Shown: piece by piece, positions 7,539-15,758 of the stretch | How the letters are laid out: every line of letters starts with the position of its first letter | Position numbering within the stretch: the first letter of the stretch is position 1 | Assembly: GCA_003133245.1 (NCBI GenBank) | Contig: PKWM01000048.1 | Location: 62,001 to 126,000, forward strand | Reading direction: 5' to 3' | Source: Rhodoferax sp. | GTDB taxonomy: Bacteria > Pseudomonadota > Gammaproteobacteria > Burkholderiales > Burkholderiaceae_C | DNA length: 64,000 nucleotides | The notes under the pieces: generated by a model | The model's database searches: none | Told to the model about the DNA's origin: nothing | Seen by the model: the letters and a program-made list of their open reading frames with translations, nothing else | Translations under genes and position numbers: made by a program

Positions 7539-9041
7539 ATGCATACACATCTTCTTACGCCGCGGCGAATCGTGCTGGCACTGGTTTCAGTCGGTGTCAT
7601 CGGTGCCGCAGGTGTTGGCGCCTTGAGTTTTTCTCACGCACAGGCGGCCATTCCCACGGCACCAATGACCGCCACAGCGACCGCTGCACCCCTGATGGCC
7701 GTGCCCGATTTCGCCCAGATTACGGCGCGCAACGGCGCGGCAGTGGTCAACATCAGCGTCACTGGAATGATCAAAACCTCCACCGAGGACAACGCCGATG
7801 CTGGCAATGGAACGCATCAGGGACTGCCAGGTATGGATCCAAACGACCCGTTCTTTGAGTTCTTCAAACACTTCCAGGGCCAGGGCGGCAGCCCGCGGGG
7901 CCAACCCCAGATGCCAATGCGAGCCCAAGGCTCAGGCTTCATTGTGAGCGCCGATGGCGTCATACTGACCAATGCCCACGTGGTGCAAGACGCCAAAGAG
8001 GTCACCGTCAAACTGACTGATCGACGCGAGTTCCGGGCCAAGGTGTTGGGCGCCGACCCGAAAACCGATGTAGCAGTGCTCAAGATTGACGCCAGGAATC
8101 TGCCCACCGTGTCACTGGGCAACACACGCGACCTCAGAGTTGGTGAATGGGTGCTTGCCATCGGCTCGCCGTTCGGCTTCGAAAACAGCGTCAGCGCCGG
8201 GGTGGTGAGCGCCAAGGGCCGCTCACTGCCGGACGACAATTTCGTGCCTTTCATTCAGACCGATGTGGCCGTCAATCCCGGCAACTCGGGCGGGCCGCTG
8301 TTCAATACACGTGGCGAGGTGGTCGGCATCAACTCGCAGATTTACAGTCGAAGCGGTGGCTATCAGGGCTTGTCGTTTGCCATCCCGATTGAACTCGCAA
8401 GCAGGGTCCGGGATCAGATCGTCGCCACCGGCCAGGCCAGCCACGCCCGTCTGGGTGTTGCGATTCAGGAGGTGAACCAAACCTTTGCCGACTCCTTCCA
8501 TCTCGACAAACCGGAGGGCGCGCTCGTATCCAACGTTGACAAGGGCGGCCCCGCAGACCAGGCCGGCCTCAAGAGCGGCGACGTGATCCTGAAGGTCAAT
8601 GGGCAAGCGATCGTGGCCTCCAGCGATTTGCCGGCCCTGATTGGCGCGGCCGCACCCGGCGACAAGGTCAGTCTGGAAGTCTGGCGTCAGGGCAAACGTG
8701 AAGAATTTTCCGCCAAGCTGGGCGACGCCAATAGCAAGGCGGAGAAGCTTGCCAAAGCTGACGACGGTGCCGGCAAGGGCAAGCTCGGGCTGGCACTGCG
8801 CGCCTTGCAGCCGCAGGAGAAGCGCCAAGCCGGGGTGAGCCAAGGCTTGCTGGTTGAGGATGCCGCTGGTCCGGCCGCCCTGGCGGGCGTGCAGCCGGGC
8901 GACGTGCTGCTGGCAGTGAACGGCACGCCGATCGCGAGCGTTGACCAAGTTCGCGCCATCGTTGCCAAGGCCACCAAATCAGTGGCATTGCTGATTCAGC
9001 GTGACGGCAACAATATCTTCGTGCCGGTGCGTTTGGGTTGA
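7539..9041 (+). CDS. Deg/HtrA-family periplasmic serine protease (DegP/MucD-like)
   Basis: 500 aa from the ATG at 7539, which has GAAAGGA seven bases upstream; the GTG at 7506 lacks such a site. An N-terminal signal/anchor (about 11-36) is followed by the trypsin-like domain with catalytic triad H147 (LTNAHVV), D177 (KTDVAVLKI) and S250 (NPGNSGGPL), then two PDZ domains (about 290-375 and 415-495). A Gly/Gln/Pro-rich loop at about 112-127 corresponds to the variable LA-loop region. The family degrades or refolds misfolded envelope proteins. Lying 67 bp after the kinase and in line with skp, it is probably part of the same envelope-stress unit. A strong terminator follows. Confidence 0.9.
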   Translation: MHTHLLTPRRIVLALVSVGVIGAAGVGALSFSHAQAAIPTAPMTATATAAPLMAVPDFAQITARNGAAVVNISVTGMIKTSTEDNADAGNGTHQGLPGMDPNDPFFEFFKHFQGQGGSPRGQPQMPMRAQGSGFIVSADGVILTNAHVVQDAKEVTVKLTDRREFRAKVLGADPKTDVAVLKIDARNLPTVSLGNTRDLRVGEWVLAIGSPFGFENSVSAGVVSAKGRSLPDDNFVPFIQTDVAVNPGNSGGPLFNTRGEVVGINSQIYSRSGGYQGLSFAIPIELASRVRDQIVATGQASHARLGVAIQEVNQTFADSFHLDKPEGALVSNVDKGGPADQAGLKSGDVILKVNGQAIVASSDLPALIGAAAPGDKVSLEVWRQGKREEFSAKLGDANSKAEKLAKADDGAGKGKLGLALRALQPQEKRQAGVSQGLLVEDAAGPAALAGVQPGDVLLAVNGTPIASVDQVRAIVAKATKSVALLIQRDGNNIFVPVRLG

Positions 9042-9054
9042 TCAATACCTTCAG

Positions 9055-9090
9055 ACCACGAGGCAGACAGAACGCTGCCTCGCGGTTTTT
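9055..9090 (+). terminator. Intrinsic terminator after the HtrA gene
   Basis: A 12-bp stem with one mismatch (ACCACGAGGCAG pairing with CTGCCTCGCGGT), an 8-base loop and a run of five T at 9086-9090, starting 14 bp after the protease stop. The convergent gene ybaK ends at 9101, so this hairpin separates the two units. Confidence 0.85.
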
Positions 9091-9100
9091 CGGTGGGTGG

Positions 9101-9604
9101 CTATTCGAGTGTGGCGGCTTGCACCACGTCGGCCACGGGTGCGCCTGACAGGCGCACCAGATCCTGCGGTCGCAACTTGAACACGGCATGCGGGTGGCCC
9201 GCTGCCGCCCAGATTTCTTCAAAGCGAAACAAGGTCTGGTCGATTAACGTGACAGAAGCACTGGCGTGAGCAATCGGCGGCACACCGCCAATGGAATAGC
9301 CGGTTTTGGCTTTGACAAAAGCAGCATCGGCACGGCCCAGCGGTCCGACCAGGGCAGCAACCTTGGCCTCGTCCACACGCCTATCGCCGGCGGTCACCAC
9401 CAGCACCGCTGCGTCGTCCGTGATGCGCCTGAAAATGATGCTTTTGGCAATCTGCCCGACCACTATCCCTAGTGCGTCTGCCGCTTGCTGCGCAGTACGT
9501 GCGGCATCGCTCAGCAGCAGCGGCGCATGGGCATGGCCCAGCGCCTGCAAAGCGGCAGCAACCCGTTGCACACCGGCCGACATGGGTTTTAACGGCTCAC
9601 TCAT
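9101..9604 (-). CDS. YbaK/ProX-type aminoacyl-tRNA deacylase
   Basis: 167 aa, the full length of the YbaK/EbsC family. Members hydrolyse mis-acylated tRNA, for example Cys-tRNA(Pro) for YbaK. Conserved blocks are the QIAKSIIFR segment with the key lysine, VVTAGDRRVDEAKVAAL and YSIGGVPPIAH near the C-terminus (GGVPP motif). It ends the minus-strand operon, 10 bp after the HMG-CoA-lyase-like gene; it has no obvious metabolic link with it. Precise specificity (Cys, Ala or Ser) cannot be read from the sequence. Confidence 0.82.
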   Translation of the reverse strand: MSEPLKPMSAGVQRVAAALQALGHAHAPLLLSDAARTAQQAADALGIVVGQIAKSIIFRRITDDAAVLVVTAGDRRVDEAKVAALVGPLGRADAAFVKAKTGYSIGGVPPIAHASASVTLIDQTLFRFEEIWAAAGHPHAVFKLRPQDLVRLSGAPVADVVQAATLE

Positions 9605-9614
9605 TTCGTTGATC

Positions 9615-10532
9615 TCAACCCTGGCGCTTGTTGAACAGCGCCTTGCCGGCGCGCGATTGCGTTGCGCGGCTCAGAAAGTCGCTGATGAACTGACCCGCGT
9701 CAATCAGCTGGTCCAGATCAATGCCGGTCTCAATGCCCATGCCATGCAGCAGATAGACCACATCTTCCGTTGCCACATTGCCGGTCGCACCCCTGGCATA
9801 AGGGCAACCCCCCAACCCCGCCACCGAGGCGTCAAAATGCCAAACTCCCAGTTGCAGACTGGCCAGCATATTGGCCAGGGCCTGGCCATAGGTGTCGTGA
9901 AAGTGGCCTGACACATCGTTGAGGTCGAAGTGTTTGAGCGTGGCCTCGATGGCACGCTGCACCTTGAGCGGCGTGCCCACACCGATGGTGTCGGCCACAC
10001 CAATGTGCTGCACGCCGATGCCCTTCATCAGGCCCGCCAGATAACTCACCCGCTCGGGCGCAATCTCGCCTTCATAAGGACAGCCCACGGCGCACGACAT
10101 GGCACCGCGCACGTAGATACCCGCCGCACGAGCCGCTGCCACCACCGGCGCAAAACGCTCGATGCTCTCAGTGATGGAGCAGTTGATGTTCTTCTGGCTG
10201 AAGGCCTCGCTGGCGGCGGCGAAGACGACGATCTCGTCTGGCTTGAACGGTCGTGCTGCCTCGAAGCCTTTGAGGTTGGGCGTCAGCACCGAGTAGCGCA
10301 CGCCGGGGACGCGCGTGATACCCGCCATCACCTCGGCCGCATCGGCCATTTGCGGCACCCATTTGGGGCTCACAAAGCTGGTGACCTCGATCTCTTTCAG
10401 GCCAGCCGCTTGCAACCGCTGCACCAGTTCAATCTTAACGGCAGCGGGAACCGCTTGCTTTTCATTTTGCAGGCCGTCGCGCGGACCGACTTCGACCAAT
10501 TTGACACGCTTTGGAAGGTTGTTCAGATTCAT
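9615..10532 (-). CDS. mvaB: Hydroxymethylglutaryl-CoA lyase family protein
   Basis: 305 aa starting at the ATG at 10532 (MNLNNLPKRVKLVEVGPRDG); the upstream extension to 10631 runs into the CoA-transferase gene and is not family-like. The DRE-TIM fold signature VGPRDGLQNE (metal and substrate Arg-Asp) and the C-terminal GLGGCPYARGATGNVATED with the catalytic cysteine are intact. HMG-CoA lyase splits 3-hydroxy-3-methylglutaryl-CoA into acetyl-CoA and acetoacetate. No methylcrotonyl-CoA carboxylase genes are adjacent, unlike a leucine pathway. Its partner 13 bp upstream is a CoA-transferase, so it may cleave a related 3-hydroxy-3-methylacyl-CoA made from a free acid. Confidence 0.85.
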   Translation of the reverse strand: MNLNNLPKRVKLVEVGPRDGLQNEKQAVPAAVKIELVQRLQAAGLKEIEVTSFVSPKWVPQMADAAEVMAGITRVPGVRYSVLTPNLKGFEAARPFKPDEIVVFAAASEAFSQKNINCSITESIERFAPVVAAARAAGIYVRGAMSCAVGCPYEGEIAPERVSYLAGLMKGIGVQHIGVADTIGVGTPLKVQRAIEATLKHFDLNDVSGHFHDTYGQALANMLASLQLGVWHFDASVAGLGGCPYARGATGNVATEDVVYLLHGMGIETGIDLDQLIDAGQFISDFLSRATQSRAGKALFNKRQG

Positions 10533-10545
10533 GGTTGCAATTCTC

Positions 10546-11784
10546 TCACCCCACCGCGTGGTTGGCGCGCAGCTGCGTGATGGCAGCATCGTTGTAGCCC
10601 AATTCGGCCAGCAATTGGGTCGTATGTTCACCCAGCCTCGGCGGGTTCAGGCACACGCCCAGGCGCTGGCCATCCATGGTGAAGGGGAATAACGTGGCTT
10701 GCACGGTTTGGCCCGCGCGCGCGCCATCGGGCAGCGTGATGTCGGCCAGGCCACCCGTGGCCAGCAAGTGCTCGTCGTCAAAGAGCTCTTCGGGTTTGCG
10801 GATCGGTGCAAATGGCAATCTATGCGTTTCAAACAACGCGGCCAGCTCGGCCGCGCTGCGGCTGGCCAAGCGAGATTGAAGCAGCGGCAGCAACGTGGCA
10901 CGCTCGCGCACGCGATCGTTGTTGCTGGCGTAGCGCGGGTCAAGCTTGAGGTCATCCAGCCCCAGCGCATCACAAAACGTCAACCACTGCGCATCGCTCA
11001 CGGCCGCCAGAAAAATCTGCTCGCCGTCTTTCACCGTGAAGACGTCATACACCGCCCAGGGCGAAATGCGCGCTGGCATCGGCGCTGCCGGTATGCCGGT
11101 CATGGCGTATTGCAGCATGTGCTGACCGACCAGAAAAACATTGTTCTCAAACAGCGCGCTTTGCACCTCCTGCCCTTTGCCGGTGATGCCGCGCTGGACC
11201 AGGGCGCCCAGCGCCCCAATGGCACCAAACAGACCGCCCATGATGTCGTTGACACTGGTGCCAGCGCGCAGCGGATCACCCGGACGCCCGGTCATGTATG
11301 CCAGGCCGCCCATCATCTGCACCACTTCATCCAGGGCGGTACGGTGCTCGTAGGGTCCCGGCAAAAAGCCCTTGTGACTGACGTAAATCAGGCGCTTGTT
11401 GACCTTGGAAAGCGCGGCGTAGTCCAGGCCATATTTGCCCATCGTGCCGGGCTTGAAATTCTCCAGCACGATATCGGCGCTGGCCGCCAGTTTGCGCGCC
11501 ACGTCGGCCCCCTTGCTGTGATGCAAGTCGAGCGCAATGCTTTTCTTGTTGCGATTGAACATCGGGAAAAAGCCGGTGCCAGCGCCGAGCAAATGGCGCG
11601 TGCGGTCGCCCTCGATCGGCTCGACCTTGACCACGTCGGCTCCCATGTCGGCCAGCACCATGCCGCAGGTCGGCCCCATCACCATGTGGGTGAATTCGAC
11701 CACGCGCAGGCCGCTCAGGGGCAACGGGTGAGTGGTAGGGGATGAGGGTGTGTTCACTTGATGGATGGTCCCAGGTGTCGTCAT
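10546..11784 (-). CDS. CaiB/BaiF family CoA-transferase (first of two)
   Basis: 412 aa from the ATG at 11784. Class III CoA-transferases move CoA between carboxylic acids; the acceptor aspartate is D152 in HRTALDEVVQMMGG, and the family start LSGLRVVEFTHMVMGPTCGMVLADMGADVVKVE is at residues 23-55. The ATG at 11784 lies inside a perfect palindrome (11779-11800), so the GTG at 11757, nine codons further on, is an alternative start. It sits between the HMG-CoA-lyase-like gene and the FAD/Fe-S dehydrogenase on one strand, implying that the acid it activates is cleaved by the lyase. Substrate unknown. Confidence 0.85.
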   Translation of the reverse strand: MTTPGTIHQVNTPSSPTTHPLPLSGLRVVEFTHMVMGPTCGMVLADMGADVVKVEPIEGDRTRHLLGAGTGFFPMFNRNKKSIALDLHHSKGADVARKLAASADIVLENFKPGTMGKYGLDYAALSKVNKRLIYVSHKGFLPGPYEHRTALDEVVQMMGGLAYMTGRPGDPLRAGTSVNDIMGGLFGAIGALGALVQRGITGKGQEVQSALFENNVFLVGQHMLQYAMTGIPAAPMPARISPWAVYDVFTVKDGEQIFLAAVSDAQWLTFCDALGLDDLKLDPRYASNNDRVRERATLLPLLQSRLASRSAAELAALFETHRLPFAPIRKPEELFDDEHLLATGGLADITLPDGARAGQTVQATLFPFTMDGQRLGVCLNPPRLGEHTTQLLAELGYNDAAITQLRANHAVG

Positions 11785-11800
11785 TGCGAGCGCAATGACG
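11779..11800. repeat. Perfect GCAATGAC palindrome in intergenic region
   Basis: 10-bp arms CGTCATTGCG and CGCAATGACG separated by AG. The 54-bp gap between the FAD/Fe-S dehydrogenase and the CoA-transferase holds it, and it covers the first codon of the latter. The GCAATGAC end is shared with 1530-1550, suggesting a REP-like family; it could also act as an RNA hairpin inside the operon transcript. Confidence 0.55.
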
Positions 11801-11838
11801 GGATTCTTTTAGGAGCAGTTTACGCCAGCCGGAGCGCT

Positions 11839-14800
11839 TCAAGCCCGCAACTGGCGCGCCAGCAGCAAGGCCACATGAATCGCCTCGCGCTGGGCACCAT
11901 CGCGGATCTGGTGGCGGCAACTGGTACCGTCGGCGACGACAATGGCATCGGGCTTCTGGCGAATGGCGGGCAACAGACTGAGCTCGGCCATCTGCATCGA
12001 CACCGTGTGATGACTGGCCTCAAAGCCGAAGCTGCCCGCCATGCCGCAGCAGCTCGATTCGATCAGCTCCGGCTTGGCACCGGGAATGAGCCTGAGCACA
12101 TCGATGATGGGGCTCACCGCGCCAAATGCCTTTTGGTGGCAATGGCCATGCAGCAAAATGGGCTGCGCCACCGGTTTGAGCCTGGCCTTGAGTTCGCCCA
12201 GCTTGCCGGCAGCGGCTTCGCGTGCCAGAAACTCTTCAAACAGCAGGGCGTACAGGGCGACCGTTTGGGCGGCCTCACCCAAACCCATCACCAGCGTTTC
12301 GTCACGCAGCGTCAGGAGGCAGGATGGCTCCAGCCCGACGACGGCGATGCCGCGTTCGGCGAAGGGCAGCAGCGCATCGATCAATTCGCGTGCCTTGGCT
12401 TTGGCCTGCTCCACCATGCCGCTGGCCAGGTAGGTGCGGCCGCAGCACAAATGCTTGCCGTCGGGCGTTGTTTTGCTGGCGACGTGAACGGTATAACCAG
12501 CGGCTTGCAACACTTTGAATGCCGCGTGAGCGTTGGCTGACTCAAACGTGCCGTTGAAGGTATCGACAAACAAAACGACCGGCTTGCTTGCAAGCAGAAC
12601 TTCTTCTTGTGTGGCACTGCGTGGTGGTTTGTTGAAGAAGGTTTGCCGCTGCCACTTCGGCAGGCTGCGCTTGGCCGAAAAACCGGTGAGTTGCTCGCCC
12701 ACGCGCGCCATGCCGGGAACTTGGTCGCGCAAATTCAGCAGCGGTGCAATGTAACTGGCCCAGTGGGCATATTCGGGCAGATAGGCCACCAGCTTGTCCT
12801 TGAGTGTGTAGCCGTGTCGGGTCTTGTAATGGTGCAAGAATTCCACCTTCATCCGGGCCATATCGACACCGGTGGGGCAGTCGCGCTTGCAGCCCTTGCA
12901 GACCACGCACAGCTCCATCGCTTCCCGCACCGCTTCACTGGTGAAAGCGTCGTCGGCCGTCAGGCCTTCAAGCTGACCCGACAGCGCCAGCCGTAGCGTG
13001 TTGGCACGACCGCGCGTGGAATGCATTTCGTCGCGCGTCACGCGGTAGCTCGGGCACATGGTGTCGGCGTCGAACTTGCGGCAGTGGCCGTTGTTGTTGC
13101 ACATCTCCAGCGCCTTGGCCAGACCCTGCGCCGGGTCACCGCCGCTGCCCGGCGCGCTGGTTTGTTCGGTGAACGGGTCGCTCTGCACGTCCCAGGCGCG
13201 CCAATCGAGCGCGGTTTGAATGGGGATGATCTTGTATCCCGGCGCAAAACGCAGTAGGTGCGCCTCGTCCATTTTGGGCGGGTTGATGATGCGCCCCGGA
13301 CTCAGCAAGTCCAAAGGATCCATAAACTGCTTGATCTTGGCAAAAGCCTGGTTGATCTGCGGGCCGAACTGCCAGGCGACCCACTCGCCGCGGCTCAGGC
13401 CGTCGCCATGTTCGCCGCTGTAGGCGCCTTTGAACTTGCGCACCAGCGCGGCAGCTTCTTCGGCAATCGCACGCATTTTGACGACCCCGTCGCGGCGCAG
13501 GTCCAGAATCGGCCGCACATGCAGCGTGCCGACCGAGGCGTGCGCATACCAGGTGCCTTTGGTGCCGTGTTTTTTGAAGACCTCCGTCAAGGCGTCCGTG
13601 TACTCGGCCAGGTGCGCCAGCGGCACGGCGCAGTCTTCAATAAAGCTTACCGGCTTGCCGTCGCCCTTGAGGCTCATCATGATGTTGAGCCCGGCTTTGC
13701 GCACGTTCCACAGATTTTTCTGCGGCGCATCGTCCAGCAGTTCCACAACCGAACCGGGCAACGCCAGATCGCCCATCAATTCCGTCAGGCGTTTGAGCTG
13801 TGGCAGCAATTCAGTCTTGCTGGCACCCGAGAACTCCACCAGCAAAACAGCTTCGGGCTGGCCGATCAGCGCGCTGCGAATGGTCGGCGCAAAAGCCGGA
13901 TTTTGCAGCGCCAGATCAATCATGGTGCGATCCACCAGCTCCACTGCCGTGAGGCTGCCGTCGCCCAGTTTGACGATGTGTTGCACCACCTCCATGGCCC
14001 GGTGAAAAGTGGGAAAGCTGATCGCCCCCAGCACTTTGGCCTGGGGTAATTCGCTTAAGTGCAGCGTCAGCGATTGGGTCAGTGCCAAAGTGCCTTCGCT
14101 ACCGATCACCAAGTGCGCCAGATTGACTGAACCGTCGGCCGTATAGGGCCGTTCGCTTTGGGGATCAAAAATATCCAGGTTATAGCCGCCGACGCGGCGC
14201 AGTACCTTGGGCCAGAGCTCCCGGATGACCGGTTGCAACTGCGCCGCCAGCGTGCGGACGTACTCGCCCAGCGCGCGGGCTTTGCCGCTGCTGCTGGCGA
14301 ACGGGCCCAGCTGCAGCAACTCGCTGGCCGATGTCCACACCTGCGCGCCCAGCACGTTGTGCACCATGTTGCCGTAAGCAATGCTGCGACTGCCGCACGA
14401 ATTGTTGCCAGCCATGCCGCCCAGCGTGGCCTGCGCGCTGGTGGAGACATCCACCGGGTAGCACAGGCCGTGCGTTTTCAACGCTGCGTTCAGGTGGTCG
14501 AGCACCAGACCTGGCTCAACGGTTGCGACACGCTCTTTGACATCGACTTCGATGATGGCGCGAACGTATTTTGAGTGATCGATCACCAGGCCTGCACCGA
14601 CCGTCTGGCCGCACTGGCTGGTACCGCCGCCGCGCGCCACGATGGGTACGCCCAGATCGCGGCAAATGTCGATAACAATGGGAATCTCGGACGCGCTGCG
14701 CGGCACGAAAACACCCACCGGCAGCACCTGATAAATCGAGGCGTCGGTGGCGTAGCGGCCACGGTCAGCCGGAGAAAAAAGTACTTCGCCCTGGGTTTCG

Positions 14801-14913
14801 CTGGCCAGCCTGGCCGCCAGTCGGCCAGCCACTTCGTTGCTCACCCGCGCCACCTTGTCGTAAGCCTGTGCGGCAGTTTCAGGCGTCACTTTCAGGGGCA
14901 AGGGCGTGTTCAC
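11839..14913 (-). CDS. FAD-linked oxidase / Fe-S dehydrogenase fusion (YdiJ, D-2-hydroxyacid dehydrogenase type)
   Basis: 1024 aa, the length of YdiJ-type fusions. Order: FAD-binding PCMH domain (about 60-290, VARGGGTSQCGQTVGAG), FAD-linked oxidase C-terminal domain (about 300-560), a two-cluster 4Fe-4S ferredoxin region (CNNNGHCRKF, then CVVCKGCKRDCP), and cysteine-rich CCG domains at the end (ESSCCGMAG). Enzymes of this type oxidise D-2-hydroxyacids such as D-lactate or D-2-hydroxyglutarate and pass electrons through the Fe-S part to the quinone pool or a carrier. Its gene starts 8 bp after the gntR stop, so regulator and enzyme are co-transcribed. The actual hydroxyacid is not known. Confidence 0.85.
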   Translation of the reverse strand: MNTPLPLKVTPETAAQAYDKVARVSNEVAGRLAARLASETQGEVLFSPADRGRYATDASIYQVLPVGVFVPRSASEIPIVIDICRDLGVPIVARGGGTSQCGQTVGAGLVIDHSKYVRAIIEVDVKERVATVEPGLVLDHLNAALKTHGLCYPVDVSTSAQATLGGMAGNNSCGSRSIAYGNMVHNVLGAQVWTSASELLQLGPFASSSGKARALGEYVRTLAAQLQPVIRELWPKVLRRVGGYNLDIFDPQSERPYTADGSVNLAHLVIGSEGTLALTQSLTLHLSELPQAKVLGAISFPTFHRAMEVVQHIVKLGDGSLTAVELVDRTMIDLALQNPAFAPTIRSALIGQPEAVLLVEFSGASKTELLPQLKRLTELMGDLALPGSVVELLDDAPQKNLWNVRKAGLNIMMSLKGDGKPVSFIEDCAVPLAHLAEYTDALTEVFKKHGTKGTWYAHASVGTLHVRPILDLRRDGVVKMRAIAEEAAALVRKFKGAYSGEHGDGLSRGEWVAWQFGPQINQAFAKIKQFMDPLDLLSPGRIINPPKMDEAHLLRFAPGYKIIPIQTALDWRAWDVQSDPFTEQTSAPGSGGDPAQGLAKALEMCNNNGHCRKFDADTMCPSYRVTRDEMHSTRGRANTLRLALSGQLEGLTADDAFTSEAVREAMELCVVCKGCKRDCPTGVDMARMKVEFLHHYKTRHGYTLKDKLVAYLPEYAHWASYIAPLLNLRDQVPGMARVGEQLTGFSAKRSLPKWQRQTFFNKPPRSATQEEVLLASKPVVLFVDTFNGTFESANAHAAFKVLQAAGYTVHVASKTTPDGKHLCCGRTYLASGMVEQAKAKARELIDALLPFAERGIAVVGLEPSCLLTLRDETLVMGLGEAAQTVALYALLFEEFLAREAAAGKLGELKARLKPVAQPILLHGHCHQKAFGAVSPIIDVLRLIPGAKPELIESSCCGMAGSFGFEASHHTVSMQMAELSLLPAIRQKPDAIVVADGTSCRHQIRDGAQREAIHVALLLARQLRA

Positions 14914-14920
14914 AGCCGGT

Positions 14921-15628
14921 TCATGCCTTGCTGGAAACAGGCGCCGAATCAGGGGCCGTCTGGCTGGCCATGCGCAGTTGCTTGATCACGGCATCGCGCT
15001 TGTTGTTCATGTGGGTCAACAACAGGGAGCGCATGGCCGCTGCGTTGCGGGTGCTCAGCGCTTCTATCATCTGCTCGTGCTCCGCTACTGCGGCGCGCCA
15101 TTTATCGCCATCCTGATTGGAGCGAAAGCGCAAGGCTTGCAGCCGGGCATTGACCTGCTTATAGACCGCAGTGAGTGTCGGGTTCTTGGCGGCGGCGTTG
15201 ATCGCGCTGTGGATCGCAGCGTTCAAGCGATAGTAGGCAGGCAGATCGCGGCGCGTGTAGCTGGCCAGCATCTCGTAATGCATGGCCTTGATCTCGGCCA
15301 GTTCGGCACTCGTGATGCGCTGCGCGGCCAGCTCGCCCGACAGCGCCTCCAGGCCAGCTATTACCTCAAAGGTGTTGAGCACATCGTCGTCGGAGAGCGC
15401 CACCGCCACCGCGCCGCGATTGGGCAACAGTTCGACCAGGCCTTCGGCAGCCAGCATCTTGATCGCCTCGCGCAGCGGCGTGCGTGAGACATTGAGAACT
15501 GCGCTGAGCTCGCGCTCATTGAGTTTGGCCCCCGGAACAATGCGGTTTTCTACCAGCATCTGGCGCAGGCGCTGCACTACCTGCTGATGCAGGGCGGCGC
15601 GTGGAACAGGGAGGATTTCGTCACTCAT
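14921..15628 (-). CDS. GntR-family transcriptional regulator (FadR/FCD subgroup)
   Basis: 235 aa. N-terminal winged helix (about 10-75) with NERELSAVLNVSRTPLREAI, the usual GntR recognition region, then an all-helical FCD ligand domain (about 90-215). FCD regulators bind small carboxylates, often through a metal held by Asp/His residues, and usually repress. It heads the minus-strand operon and faces the plus-strand operon. Palindromes at 15636, 15695 and 16895 with core TTGyATGCAA fit the type of operator known for FCD proteins, so it probably controls both arms and itself. Ligand unknown; presumably the pathway substrate or an intermediate. Confidence 0.88.
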   Translation of the reverse strand: MSDEILPVPRAALHQQVVQRLRQMLVENRIVPGAKLNERELSAVLNVSRTPLREAIKMLAAEGLVELLPNRGAVAVALSDDDVLNTFEVIAGLEALSGELAAQRITSAELAEIKAMHYEMLASYTRRDLPAYYRLNAAIHSAINAAAKNPTLTAVYKQVNARLQALRFRSNQDGDKWRAAVAEHEQMIEALSTRNAAAMRSLLLTHMNNKRDAVIKQLRMASQTAPDSAPVSSKA

Positions 15629-15635
15629 ATCTTCA

Positions 15636-15649
15636 TTGTATGCAAAAAA
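15636..15649. promoter_or_regulatory. Putative GntR operator 1
   Basis: TTGTATGCAAAAAA, with core TTGTATGCAA one base off a perfect palindrome, begins 8 bp upstream of the gntR start codon. It would let the regulator control its own operon. Same core as operators 2 and 3. Confidence 0.6.
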
Positions 15650-15683
15650 GTAACTTTAAAACGGAATTTAAGGGATAAACCAC

Positions 15684-15710
15684 TTGACAATTCATTTTTG
15701 TATGCAAAAA
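15684..15710 (+). promoter_or_regulatory. Promoter -35 with putative GntR operator 2
   Basis: A consensus TTGACA at 15684-15689 is followed by TTTTTGTATGCAAAAA at 15695-15710, a near-perfect 16-bp palindrome placed where the spacer and -10 should be. I see no good -10 hexamer at the ideal spacing. Binding there would block transcription of the plus-strand operon that starts at 15759. Confidence 0.6.
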
Positions 15711-15758
15711 TCAATTCATACGCACTAACCCTTTTTGCAATTAACGCGGAGATTTTTC

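Noticed and set aside
9055-9090. Riboswitch or attenuator after htrA
   Set aside because: It lies downstream of a stop codon with a clear T-run, so an ordinary terminator explains it.
10699-11745. 348-codon open frame on the plus strand opposite the first CoA-transferase
   Set aside because: Long antisense frame caused by high GC; composition is Gln/His/Arg-rich and matches no family, while the minus-strand frame is a clear CoA-transferase.
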